64,000 bases of DNA from Chrysoperla carnea (Eukaryota; Arthropoda; Insecta; Neuroptera; Chrysopidae), in NCBI RefSeq assembly GCF_905475395.1, contig NC_058337.1, positions 106,758,368-106,822,367 on the forward strand, given 5' to 3'. Position numbers and translations under genes: made by a program. The first letter of the stretch is position 1, and each line of letters starts with the position of its first letter. Positions 13,991 to 24,300 of this stretch are shown one piece after another. Under the pieces are notes generated by a model, which saw only the letters and a list, made by a program, of their open reading frames with translations, was not told where the DNA came from and did not search any database.

Positions 13991-14635
13991 ACCCTATTTT
14001 GTAATATTTTAATTATTACACTGTTTGTTTATTTATATTTTTATACCTTGTTTATATATCTTTTTTAATGACGTACACATAAAATTTTGTACAATTTTTT
14101 AGTGTGAATAAAATATTAATATTATTATATGCATTTAATAATAATAAATTTCTCTGCGTAGCAAAATTGTATATACCTATCCATCTATCTAAGATGATTG
14201 AGAAGGATAAAAAATGTCGAAGCATGATTATTAATGGGCATGTCTTACTTAGTATACAATATAATATCCTGACGCGTATTTCCAACATAATAATTGCCAT
14301 TTAATACATATTATTTAAACATTAAACTTTTCTAACCTGTTATAATGTCTACTTTAAAATATTCCTTGTAAATAAAACAATATATAACCACGTTTTAGAA
14401 CTTTTACACAGAATTAATTAAACAAACAGTAACTATTGAAGCAGCTGACTTGCGTCAATACGATCATGCGCAATGTTGTTGTCTTTGTTAACCTTCTCTG
14501 AGAAGCAAAAATGTACATATTTGATACACGTTGGGCTTATCTAGTGAAGTATATGATCTAAGGTACATAATTGGTACACGTTTGGGCATGTCTAATAATA
14601 AATGATCTAAGACTAGCATTACTATACAAAATAAT

Positions 14636-14899
14636 CGATTTACATCTAGGCATATAAATATCACGAGTATGACAAAGTACATGCGTTAAGCAATGCATCT
14701 AAGTAAGAGGTGTTATAGATGTTATATGAAATTGCAAAAGTTACTTGTATCGTGTCTTATCTGTTGTAGTTCATCTAAGAAACTCCCACTCTCCAAGTGT
14801 CTTACAATTATCTCAATAAAAATACCTCTCACTTAGATGCATTACTTAACGCATGTATTCTGTCATACTCGTGATATTTATATGCCTAGATGTAAATCG
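14636..14899. repeat. Inverted repeat with 76-bp arms (fold-back or MITE-like)
   Basis: Bases 14636-14711 and 14824-14899 are reverse complements with about 4 mismatches in 76, separated by a 112-base spacer. Weaker pairing continues outward about 16 bases (14620 with 14915). Just left of the arm, two direct copies of a phrase beginning ACACGTT(T)GGGC and ending ATGATCTAAG lie at about 14527-14562 and 14576-14610. No coding capacity. The size suits a small non-autonomous DNA element or a hairpin-RNA source. Confidence 0.75.
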
Positions 14900-15444
14900 A
14901 ACATTCTGTATATTATCATAGATATTATCTAAATATGCTACTTACGACCATAGATAAAATGCCTACAACTACCATGATGGTTAGATAATTTTCGTGCCAT
15001 AGATTACAATATATAAAAATAATAATCTACAAAATGAACATAATAAATTAGTATCAGAGAATATTTTACTGATATAGTCTTTGTTAGTATTTTTTAATGT
15101 TTATTTGTATATTCGTGTAATTTAACGGAAAAGATGTACAAAAAAGACCTTATGTAAAATTTTTTAATTTTCGCCAACATTTCGTCAACTTTGCTGACTT
15201 CATCAGGGCTTTACGGTGATCAACAAAGTTATAAAAGATATGTCAATAACATCATTAAATACGAATACACTAATTACCAAAAATTAGACGTTTTCTGTGT
15301 TTATTTTTATGGAATTTAGAAATTCGTGGAATAGGAATTACAAAAATATTGTTTTATAATTGCCGTTAAGGTTTGATTACGATAATAACAACAACATCTT
15401 ACCATATCCGTTATATCAAGGGATCTTCTACTAATATAAACAGA

Positions 15445-16485
15445 ATGGCGAGTAATTCATTTCATAACGTAAATAATAATTTATTCTTCACTGAAGAACA
15501 AATTAATAGAACCAAATTAAACGAATCAAATAAGGAACTTATTATTAAAAATGAAACATTTGTTGTAAGTGATACAATAGAATATGATCCATTTAAAAAA
15601 GAACATGGTGTAATGGAACATGAAGCAATTAAAGAAGAAATACTAGAAGAAACTGATATTACGATGGAGCATGGAAGAATTTTTTTAAATGATCCGTTAT
15701 TTAATAACAAATATGGACTTGTTAAACTTGAAAGGCAAATAAACACTGAATTAAATATTAAAGACGAAATATTTGATGAAAAAGTGTTAGAATACAATGA
15801 AGAAAAACCTTCAAGGTGTGAAGTTTTTGATAAAACATTTAAGCAACAAAATTTAAATGATCATAAACGAATCAATAATGGAGAAAAACCTTTTTCATGT
15901 GAAGTGTGTGACAAAAAATTTACTACGAAAGGCAATTTAGTTATACATATACGAACTCATACTGGAGAAAAACCATTTAATTGTGAAATTTGTGATAAGT
16001 CATTTACTAAAAAAGGAGATTTAATTAAACATAATCGAATTCATACTGGAGAAAAACCTTTTTCATGCGAAGTTTGTGGTAAATTATTTTCTATTAAAAG
16101 CAGTTTAATTCGACATAAACGAACTCATACTGGGGAAAAACCCTTTTCATGCGAAGTTTGCGATAAAAAATTTATTCAGTGGTGCAGTTTAAATCAACAC
16201 AAACGAACTCATACTGGAGAAAAACCCTTTTCATGTGAAATTTGTGATAAAACTTATATTAGTAAACATAATTTAACTGAACATAAACGAACTCATACCG
16301 GAGAAAAACCTTTTTCGTGTGAAGTGTGTGATAAGACATTTTCTAAAACAAGCACTTTAGCTACACATAAACGAACTCATACTGGAGAAAAACCTTTTTC
16401 GTGTGAAATGTGTGATAAATCATTTACTCAGAAAAAAAATTTACGTAAACATAAACTAATTCACACCGAACACTTGCGTGCTTAG
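15445..16485 (+). CDS. C2H2 zinc-finger protein 1 (7 fingers plus one degenerate)
   Basis: Single-exon frame of 346 residues, from ATG 15445 to TAG 16483-16485. The frame is open for 24 further codons upstream (ATG 15373). I chose 15445 because the protein then starts MASNSFH, exactly like its neighbour at 18928. The N-terminal 140 residues are acidic (repeated IKEE/EYDPFKKE phrases) with no ZAD or KRAB domain visible. Seven intact C-x2-C-x12-H-x3-H fingers follow, joined by TGEKPF linkers, with an N-terminal degenerate finger in which the second Cys is Phe (CEVF) and the last His is Asn. This is expected to be a nuclear, sequence-specific DNA-binding protein; the target is unknown. AATAAA lies 42 bases past the stop. 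Finger order (KGNLVIH, KGDLIKH, SSLIRH, CSLNQH) matches fingers 5-8 of the 18928 gene, so the two are tandem duplicates. Confidence 0.88.
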   Translation: MASNSFHNVNNNLFFTEEQINRTKLNESNKELIIKNETFVVSDTIEYDPFKKEHGVMEHEAIKEEILEETDITMEHGRIFLNDPLFNNKYGLVKLERQINTELNIKDEIFDEKVLEYNEEKPSRCEVFDKTFKQQNLNDHKRINNGEKPFSCEVCDKKFTTKGNLVIHIRTHTGEKPFNCEICDKSFTKKGDLIKHNRIHTGEKPFSCEVCGKLFSIKSSLIRHKRTHTGEKPFSCEVCDKKFIQWCSLNQHKRTHTGEKPFSCEICDKTYISKHNLTEHKRTHTGEKPFSCEVCDKTFSKTSTLATHKRTHTGEKPFSCEMCDKSFTQKKNLRKHKLIHTEHLRA

Positions 16486-16526
16486 CAAAAAGCCTGAAAA
16501 TTTTCACTTGGGGAATGCACATATGG

Positions 16527-16532
16527 AATAAA
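16527..16532 (+). promoter_or_regulatory. Polyadenylation signal AATAAA
   Basis: AATAAA 42 bases downstream of the stop of zinc-finger gene 1, in the expected range for 3' end formation. Confidence 0.45.
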
Positions 16533-18065
16533 AAATTTAATAAAACGGTTTTCCTAATTTCGCCAATGTGCGCCGGTGAAAATTGATTAGAAACAAGTAA
16601 AAACAAACAGGCTGATTTATTTGTTTAAATACCATGTTTACCTTATTACCAGTTGTTTTTTTACGTCATGTAAGTAAAGAAAGATAGTCACTCTTACACA
16701 TAAAGTAATAAGATTATCTTTCTTCTCACTGCCTCAGTGGACATATAGTATATGCTATTCGTTGTGTGCGTAGTCATGGTAGGGACAATAAAATCGATGC
16801 CAGCGCTTCCAGTGAAAAATTTTGGCGTTAACGGGGGCTGTTATTACTAATTTGCAGTTCTTTACATGTTAATGTTATAGAAATGTCAAATTAAAATTAT
16901 TGTAAAACACTAATTAATTAAACTTAATGCATTAAAAATTGTGAAAATAAGAAATCAAATTGCACAAATATTATTTTTCAAATGTAAATTATCAGAATTA
17001 TTTATTTAAATTTGTGAGACAATAATATTCAATTTTCAATGTAAGTCTTAAATGCAATACATACAATTATATATGCATTCATACAATTCTATAATTAAAT
17101 TAGTGTATCGTTACCATGGAAACGAAACTCACGCACGGAGCGAATAAACAAACACATACATATAAATGTATGCTTGATACAATACATGTATACTGTATAA
17201 TATTCTAATTGCCATTTTTAAAACTATGTATTCAATGTTTATAATATCTCGATGTATTTTTATTTATAAGACGATGTATTTTTATTTATAAGATGTGTAT
17301 TGTAATACAATTCTAGATAACAATTTTATGCACAAATAAGCATCTCCAAAAAATTTTGGGCTTCATATGCGCCCCTACAACTGGGTTAAGTTGGCTGAAT
17401 GTTCCTTGGAGTCTTATAAACACGTCACTGTTTCGCAACTTTTCCACAATCGAAACTTTTGTTCGGCTTATTCACTATATCACAATAGTTTAGACTAGAT
17501 ACTATAATTTTAAGATGTTTTATAATTACACATTGTAGCTGACGATTATTAAATTAATTTTGAATTTTAATACTAGCTTTTTCTTTCTTTCGTCTACGTA
17601 TTCCTTATTCAAGATATATTTTATAAATTTAAATACTGAAAATATGAATAGGAACATAGTGTCTATGAGAGGACAAAAAAATTTAGCAATAGATATTTTA
17701 TAGAACCGTAACTATTAATATGATGTTTTATTTTAAATATAAATCGATAAATCATTAACGTTGTGTTTTTTATACAAATTCCATTTTTCCTTTTTAAGTG
17801 TTGATTTCAAGAAATTCTTTCTCCCATGTTTTAAGTTTTTATAATCAGTAATTCAGAACGCACCCAAATGTTTCAACAAGTAATATTTTGTTTTGACACT
17901 AGATGACATATATGCTCGTTTGTCCAAATCATTTATACCAGAGACTACTTATATCAGTAAAAATCTTTACCGATATATGGGATCTGACATATGGGCGGGG
18001 CTAAAAAAAACATGGCTGACATAAAGTGACAAATTTTAAAAATAACATATCAATACATACTCTTT
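16533..18065. other. Intergenic interval, no gene seen; small tandem repeat inside
   Basis: Between zinc-finger gene 1 and the 18.1-kb frame I see no coding region. A 22-bp unit (CGATGTATTTTTATTTATAA plus GA) occurs twice in tandem at 17250-17293. The rest is unremarkable A/T-rich sequence. Confidence 0.5.
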
Positions 18066-18299
18066 GTGCAATTTTTCAAGAACAGAATGATTAATATTAA
18101 TGAAATTTGTTGTTGGGGTCAAACAAAGCCGAGGAATTGTAATTTTACTGACGGTGAAATACTATTGAAAGCAGGTCATGTGATTAAATGTGGAAAAAAT
18201 CAAGTCGAAAGAGAGGAGGATGTGCTCAGTTTAACTTCATACTGTTTACAAACAACTAATTTAAGAGAAAAGCCTCATCAAATCGATATAGATAAATAA
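18066..18299 (+). CDS. Unrecognised 77-aa frame, possibly a mobile-element or exon fragment
   Basis: ATG 18066 to TAA 18297-18299. An inner ATG at 18087 (MININEICCWGQ) may be the real start or the frame may be an exon fragment. The composition is better than its neighbours: NFTDGEILLKAGHVIKCGK, then EEDVLSLTSYCLQTTNLREK, then PHQI. The pattern 'G-H-V/I-I-x-C-G ... CLQT..L...PH.I' feels like part of a transposase-related or SWIM-type protein family in insects, but I cannot name it and that is inference. No splice sites were pinned. It lies next to a broken THAP exon on the opposite strand, so this interval between two zinc-finger duplicates has collected debris. Confidence 0.3.
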   Translation: MQFFKNRMININEICCWGQTKPRNCNFTDGEILLKAGHVIKCGKNQVEREEDVLSLTSYCLQTTNLREKPHQIDIDK

Positions 18300-18392
18300 A
18301 TATATCTTCAAGTATTCTTGATGTCAAAACACAGTAATCTTTTTAGATTTAAACATATTAGTTCAATAATACATTATAAACATTGTACTTAC

Positions 18393-18618
18393 TTGATAAG
18401 ACATAATATTTTTTTTTTTTAATGATGTGAGCACACTTTTTGACTTGGTTGATATTTTTTAATTGCAGTGTTTTCTGCCATAATTTTAAGACATCAATTT
18501 TCTCAAAATTACCAAAATGATTTTCAACTTTCATGTAATATTTGCCTGCTTGAGGCAAATTATGAAATCTCAGATCTGTATTCGTATTGGAACGACTTTG
18601 GCAATTTTTCATTCAACA
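18393..18618 (-). pseudogene. Broken THAP-domain exon
   Basis: On the minus strand the frame from ATG 18612 reads MKNCQSRSN, then DLRFHNLPQAGKYY, then IDVLKLWQKTLQLK. This matches the THAP (C2CH) zinc-binding DNA-binding domain: C-x-C start, FHxxP, and the invariant Trp. The first Cys is present as TGT at 18616-18618, but a TGA stop separates it from the ATG. The terminal V-C-S-x-H block is present (VCSHH) only in another frame, about 18436-18450, so there is also a frameshift. A donor (CAA/GTAAGT) follows at 18393. THAP domains occur in P-element-like transposases and host regulators; which one this was cannot be told. It is very unlikely to make a working domain. Confidence 0.6.
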
Positions 18619-18927
18619 CTTTTCTCGTGCTTTTAAATTGAGGTAAATACTTTCCAGGCGAAATAATTTAATTTTTATTATCAATTATTTATTATTGTTG
18701 TAATTATAACTTGCAAAAAGTAATCAACTCCAAACTTTTCAATGCTCAACACTAACAGCTGTAACTTGAAATTAGTTTCTACTTTGACAACCAGGTGTCA
18801 TGCCTCCTTTTGTCAGATCCCAATACCTTTTATCTATGGCATAAACATTTGACGTATTCGTAGGCATATCGCAATGCTATTTAAATCGTATCTTGTGCTT
18901 GTGGAGATCTTGTAAAATAAAAAGAAA

Positions 18928-19977
18928 ATGGCAAGTAATTCATTTCATTTTGTAAATATTGACTTGTTTATCAATGAAGGACAAATTAAACTTGAAAACG
19001 AATCAAATGCAGAACTTACTATTAAAAACGAAATATTTGATGAAAATGATACAACAGAATATAAACCAATTAAAAAAGAAGAATCGTACGAAAATGATCT
19101 TACGATAGAGAATAAATATGAACGTAAAATATTTGAGGAAAATGATACAAAAGAATATGAGTCTATTAAAGATGAAGAACCTTTCGAAAATAATGTTACG
19201 ATAGAAAGAAAAACCTTCTCATGTGAAGTATGTGATAAAACATTTACGTTAAAGAGCAATTTAGTTACACATCAACGAATTCATACTAAGGAAAAACCAT
19301 TTTCCTGTGATTTTTGTGATAAATCATTTTCTACTAAAGACGTTTTAATTAAACATAATCGAACTCATACTGGAGAAAAGCCTTTTTCTTGTGAAGTGTG
19401 TGATAAAGCATTTACTCAAAAAAACAGTTTAATTATACATAAACGGACTCATACTGGAGAAAAACCCTTCTCATGTGAAATTTGTGAAAAAAATTTTAAC
19501 AACAAACATACATTAATTGAACATAAACGAACTCATACTGGAGAAAAACCTTTTTCATGTAATGTGTGTGATAAAAAATTTACTAAGAAAAACAATTTAA
19601 TTATACATATACGAACTCATACTGGGGAAAAACCATTTATTTGTGAAATTTGTGACAAGTCATTTACTAAAAAAGAAGATTTGATTAAACATAATCGAAT
19701 TCATACGGGAGAAAAACCTTTTTCGTGCGAAGTGTGTGATAAATCATTTGCTGATAAAAGCAGCTTAATTCGACATAAACGAACTCATACTGGGGAAAAA
19801 CCTTTTACATGCGAAATTTGTGATAAAACATTTATTCAGAGGTGTAGTTTAAATCAACATAAACGAACTCATACTGGAGAAAAACCTTTTTCCTGTGAAG
19901 TGTGTGATAAATCATTTACCCAGAATAAAAATTTACGTAAACATAAATTAATTCACACCGCACACATTCTTAACTAG
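18928..19977 (+). CDS. C2H2 zinc-finger protein 2 (9 fingers)
   Basis: Single-exon frame of 349 residues, ATG 18928 to TAG 19975-19977, with no upstream in-frame ATG close by. The first 90 residues are acidic and contain an internal duplication ([16 protein letters not shown] and [16 protein letters not shown], each followed by a [S/P][Y/F]EN-x-[L/V]TIE phrase). Nine intact C2H2 fingers follow with TGEKPF linkers; the first linker is TKEKPF. There is no recognisable ZAD, BTB or KRAB domain. It shares its MASNSFH start, acidic region and finger order with the gene at 15445, and many linker codons are identical. It is a tandem paralogue encoding a probable nuclear DNA-binding regulator. AATAAA at 20123-20128 fits its 3' end. 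Confidence 0.88.
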   Translation: MASNSFHFVNIDLFINEGQIKLENESNAELTIKNEIFDENDTTEYKPIKKEESYENDLTIENKYERKIFEENDTKEYESIKDEEPFENNVTIERKTFSCEVCDKTFTLKSNLVTHQRIHTKEKPFSCDFCDKSFSTKDVLIKHNRTHTGEKPFSCEVCDKAFTQKNSLIIHKRTHTGEKPFSCEICEKNFNNKHTLIEHKRTHTGEKPFSCNVCDKKFTKKNNLIIHIRTHTGEKPFICEICDKSFTKKEDLIKHNRIHTGEKPFSCEVCDKSFADKSSLIRHKRTHTGEKPFTCEICDKTFIQRCSLNQHKRTHTGEKPFSCEVCDKSFTQNKNLRKHKLIHTAHILN

Positions 19978-20049
19978 CAAAAAAAGGAAGTTTTCACTTA
20001 AATTGGACCAAAGAAAACTCTACTACGAGCTTAAATTATCCATTACAGT

Positions 20050-20113
20050 TCATGTGAAGTGTGTGATAAATCATTTACTAAGAAAAACATATAATCGAAT
20101 TTATACCTGGAAA
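20050..20113 (+). pseudogene. Relic C2H2 finger in the 3' UTR of zinc-finger gene 2
   Basis: The frame from 20050 reads [14 protein letters not shown] and then a stop, after which a diverged copy of the 'HNRIHTGE' coding phrase follows at DNA level. About 11 bases that would encode the Leu-to-first-His part of the finger are missing. The unit lies between the stop (19977) and the AATAAA at 20123. It marks a lost extra finger or an unequal-exchange scar. Confidence 0.7.
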
Positions 20114-20214
20114 TTATTTTACAATAAATTTTAAGTATATATCAATATCATCTCCTGTTTATACCTCAAAATCATGCACATCAGGTTTAATTTTTTTTAC
20201 CCGACTATACAATG

Positions 20215-20446
20215 GCGAGGGTTATGTGTTTGGTCCATATGTATGTTCATCTGTTCCCACCTAGCTTCTAAACTACTTATCATAATTTGACAAATGAGGT
20301 ATCGCTAGAAGCGTCTTGATTGCCCGCTGGTTATAGGCTATGTGCCGCCACGCTAAATTGAATCTGGTGCCCTCTAGAGGACATAGAGTTATGATCGAAA
20401 AACAAATCTCGATTTAATGAATGACTGTAACCCCAAAATAGTTTAA
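20215..20446. repeat. Interspersed repeat fragment
   Basis: The run 'TTTTTTACCCGACTATACAATGGCGAGGGTTATG' (20206-20240), followed by 'CCATATGTATGTTCATCTGTTCCCACCTAGC' and a block with 'GGTGCCCTCTAGAGGACATAGAG', resembles the end of a common insect repeat (from memory). It has higher G/C than its surroundings. It abuts the palindrome directly, so the palindrome may have inserted into it or be part of it. There is no coding frame. Confidence 0.45.
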
Positions 20447-20740
20447 ATAAAATAAAGTTCAAAAACTAAAACCCCGACAATTACAGAATCGTGCTCTTAA
20501 AAGTATGAAAACAAGAAAACATTTTCATTTGAAATTGTTATGATAAGTAAAATCGTCATTACAGTCGGGGGACCTCTTTTCGGTCCTGTGGAAAACTGGT
20601 TACTCTTCGAGGTCCCGCGACTGTAATGACAATTTTACTTATCATAACAATTTCAAATGAAAATGTTTTCTTGTTTTCATACTTTTAAGAGCACGATTCT
20701 GTAATTGTCGGGGTTTTAGTTTTCGTACTTTATTTTATTA
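20447..20740. repeat. Large near-perfect palindrome (about 130-bp arms, 32-base loop)
   Basis: Left arm 20447-20576 and right arm 20609-20740 are reverse complements with only a few mismatches or single-base indels; the loop is 20577-20608. The inner stem is G/C-rich (GACCTC with GAGGTC, plus a CGCGAC / GTCGGGG mismatch pair) and the outer stem is A/T-rich. A transcript would fold to a long double-stranded hairpin. This is a fold-back element or MITE by form; no target-site duplication is clear. It separates the zinc-finger genes from channel gene A. Confidence 0.88.
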
Positions 20741-21327
20741 AGGGTTAAGCTTTTGTGCAAATTTGCACATCTTTACTCCAAATTAAGCTAGAGCGTTGAA
20801 AATGGGAATTTAAGTTGAGTTAGTGCCAAGAAAGTGTCCTTTTTTATTACCCCCATCCCCTTTTTTATATCACAAAATAATGTTTTCACGGTTTATAAGA
20901 TTCTGCACCCCTTACAGCCTCTCCAAATTGATCTAGATGGTTGAACATTGGTATGTAAGGTGTCAAGGATGTGCTTCTTGGGGGTAGCAACTTCCAGCAT
21001 CTCATTCTCCTTGAAATAAAATGGATCTAATGAGAGGTAGTTATTATTTGAGGGGAGCCTTATTTGAGTGATAGAGCTCTGCTGCTCATGAGTTTTTTAA
21101 ATTTTAACATTAACAATTTGGCGATTAGCCTTTTGAACACAAAAATCTGTGGTATGTCAGTTAAAAGTTCGACAGAAAACATTCATGATAATTCAGACAG
21201 CTCCGGTACCAAATTGAATCTTAACATTTTTAAGTGTTTTCTAAGTAGGCTTGCATTATTTATTTTCATATTAATAATTTGACAACAAAAGTTCAGTATT
21301 CCTTTGCATTAATTTGAGTGTGGTAAA
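20741..21327. other. Interval upstream of channel gene A
   Basis: Continues with moderately G/C-containing, repeat-like sequence to about 21060 (several CCCCATCCCC and CTTGGGGG stretches). The 5' side of gene A follows, with no clear TATA box. The open frame at 21064-21282 has hydrophobic, low-information content and no homology that I recognise. Confidence 0.35.
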
Positions 21328-24300
21328 ATGTGTGACCCTCCAGAAAGACATTATGACTGCGGCGAAAAAATTCTACGCCAAAAACAAGAATGCCAATTCT
21401 TGGGAGAAAAGATTGTTTCTAAAACTATTGGTAAAAAAAACATAAATAATATGTTAATCAGTTAAAAAATTTTTGAACGTGTATTAGATCCAAAAACTCA
21501 AGAAGAGGTGTCGAAAAGAGTGTTTTTCAACCAAATCGATGATTTTGTAAATCAAGGTACACGTACTCAATCCAAGCAATCAGAATCAGAAACAGAATCA
21601 GGATCAACATTTGATGCGGATTTTGTTGATCCTGCGGAGCTGGATGAAATTCCAAGTTTGACAATATTACAGCGATTAAAGAGTAATACAAAAAAATGTA
21701 ATATAAGTAATTAAGCTACTTTTTAATTTTTCGGTATTTTAAAGAATTTTGGGTTACAAAAGAAATGGTTGAAAGAAGTCCGGATTGTGATCTGCGAATG
21801 AGAACAACTTTATCCGAAGTGTCTACTTTTTTCATATTTTTACTTATTGTACTAATAGGTTCGTATTTTTAGTAAATTCCTCTGGCAGTAAGTTTGTACC
21901 GAAAAAGGAATGATTCAGAATTGATTTCGAGTAAATTTTGAAACAAATTATTGTTTGTTTTTACTTCACAGTGTCATATGGAAAACGATCAAAATCTGAA
22001 ATCCATTTAACTGATTCATTGAGACGTAATTTGATATTTTCAAAATTCAAAAATCCACAATTTCGTATATTCACATATCCTGAAATGAAAAGTGCACCGG
22101 ATATTTGGGCGGTAATGTAAAACTTTTTCAATCTTTTTAAACAATATTAAGTATTAGAAGTGAATACATTCGATGTATGTAGAAATAGATAATAGTGCCT
22201 TATATAAATATCATAAAAATCGGTCCACTCGTTTAGGAGGAATACAGTGACTAACATCTACACACAAGAAATATATATAATATATTAAATTTTTTTTGGA
22301 TCCTTCTCTTTCTCAGTGGGAAAATTCTTGGCATCAAGATGTTTTTCATATGTTTTTTACGTTAAATTGAATGGAACTGGCCACGAGATCGAAATGATAC
22401 TTAAATGTATCTATTCATTCTATTCACCTTAAAACCAACAAATTTCAATACCCAATTTTATTTACTATTGATATTACTGATTCCTCGACTAAATTTTGAC
22501 CTCGAGATAAAAAAAAATTATTAAGACCCTAACATCAACAAATATTTGAAAATGGGTAAGAATGGAACTCAAAAAACTCTTTAATTTTGAGTATGTGAAT
22601 AACTGGTTCCATTTCGTTCTCGGGGTCGTTTTTTTTTCGATTCAGTGTCCCAAAAAACATTTAATTCACTTTTTAATTTCAGGACACAGCAATATATACG
22701 TGAACTCCCTATAGTTGCTACTGGATTATGAATAAACACTAATATTGCTTCTTTTTTTATTTCAACCTTTTTGCTATCGTTATTAAAAGGATGAACTATT
22801 TAAAATGGATTGTTATTTATTTTTATTTTCAGTTCTTGAACGGACCATTTCTTGATACGATTTACACCGAATATTATTTTCATGATACACAAAAATATCC
22901 TGTAAAACATACAAAAGTGTTATTTGAAAGTATACTTATTGGATTGCCCAGAATAAGAATGGTATTATGATCTTGTATTTATTTTTACCACAAAACTGGG
23001 AGCAATTGTGTGTTAGTGTCGAAATTTTACTTAATTTAAATTTTTTCTTATATTTAGTATAATCTCTATATAAATATTGAATTGTACACAAATTTTAAAT
23101 GCAATCGCCGACAGCGGATATTGCTATCTAAAATAATTTTATTAACACAATTACATCCCGTTTTAAGGTAGATTTAGGTATGGTTTCGAATATATTTATA
23201 AAGTTGTTATAATTTTATAAAAGAAAGCAAATAGAGGTGATTCTTGCCGCATTCATCATGCATTTCAAAAAGAATTTGCATCCTGTTTTGATTACTATCA
23301 TGAAGCTGATGAAAATAAAACTGCATTTGGGGTTAGTCCATCAAGGTTAGTGAAAAATAATCAATCTTTTATGTCCAGAATACACATGAGTAATTTTTTT
23401 ATAGCTACATGTGAACAAAAATGTCTTTGTTTTTAAGCCAATAAGCTTGTAAAAGTAATAAGAGAGTATAAACTAATATTTTAAACCAAGATTTAAGCTA
23501 CTAATCCTATCATCTAATTTTCTATCCTGCCCTTTTCTGTTAGAAGTGTTTAACCTTTCAATTCCCAGTATCACATTGAAACATGTTTTTAAATTTTTTT
23601 AAACTATAAGATAAGTAAACTTTAAAGTTTGTTATTGAAAATGCGCTAGTTGCGTCAAACAAAGTATCAAAATATCGATAATTCAACGGATATTAATTCA
23701 CTTTTCTGTCATATTTTTCTCGAAAATATAGACTTATGCACTGTATCAAAGGACGTCGGAGGGTGGTGGGGTGCATTACAGGTCCGTTTTATAGCAGTAA
23801 TTTACAATTTATGAAGACATCCCTTTAGTTCAAATGAGCTGAACTTTGGTATAAGGAACTGTTTATCTGTCGGATTAAAAGGGGGGAGATGTTTGAATTT
23901 TTTAAGGGAATTGTGTTAGTGCTAGTTTGAGCTAGTGCATGCAAACCGAATGAAATTTTCTGCCATCATCAACCGCTTTAGCATTGTATCAAGTTAGGAT
24001 ATATTGTGCTAATGGTGGAATAGTTGCCTACTTACCTAGTTAAAAAAACTAGGCTCTTTCATCCCAGGCATCGCTAATATTCAATATAACTGAGTTTTTA
24101 CATATTTTGCATAGACTCTTTGAATGGAAAGATAACGGCGAAGATTATTCTTATTGGGGTAATTTTGGTATATATAATCCAGGTGGTTATTCTCAAACAT
24201 TATCGTATTCTAGTATGGATGAAGCAAGGAGCGCTATAAATGAATTGAAAAGAAACTTATGGGTTGCTCGCAGAACACGGGTCTTGTTTGTGGATTTTTT

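Noticed and set aside
21064-21282. 72-codon frame before gene A
   Set aside because: Lies in repeat-like sequence, has no splice link to exon 1 of gene A, and the N-terminal module of B aligns with the 21328 start instead.
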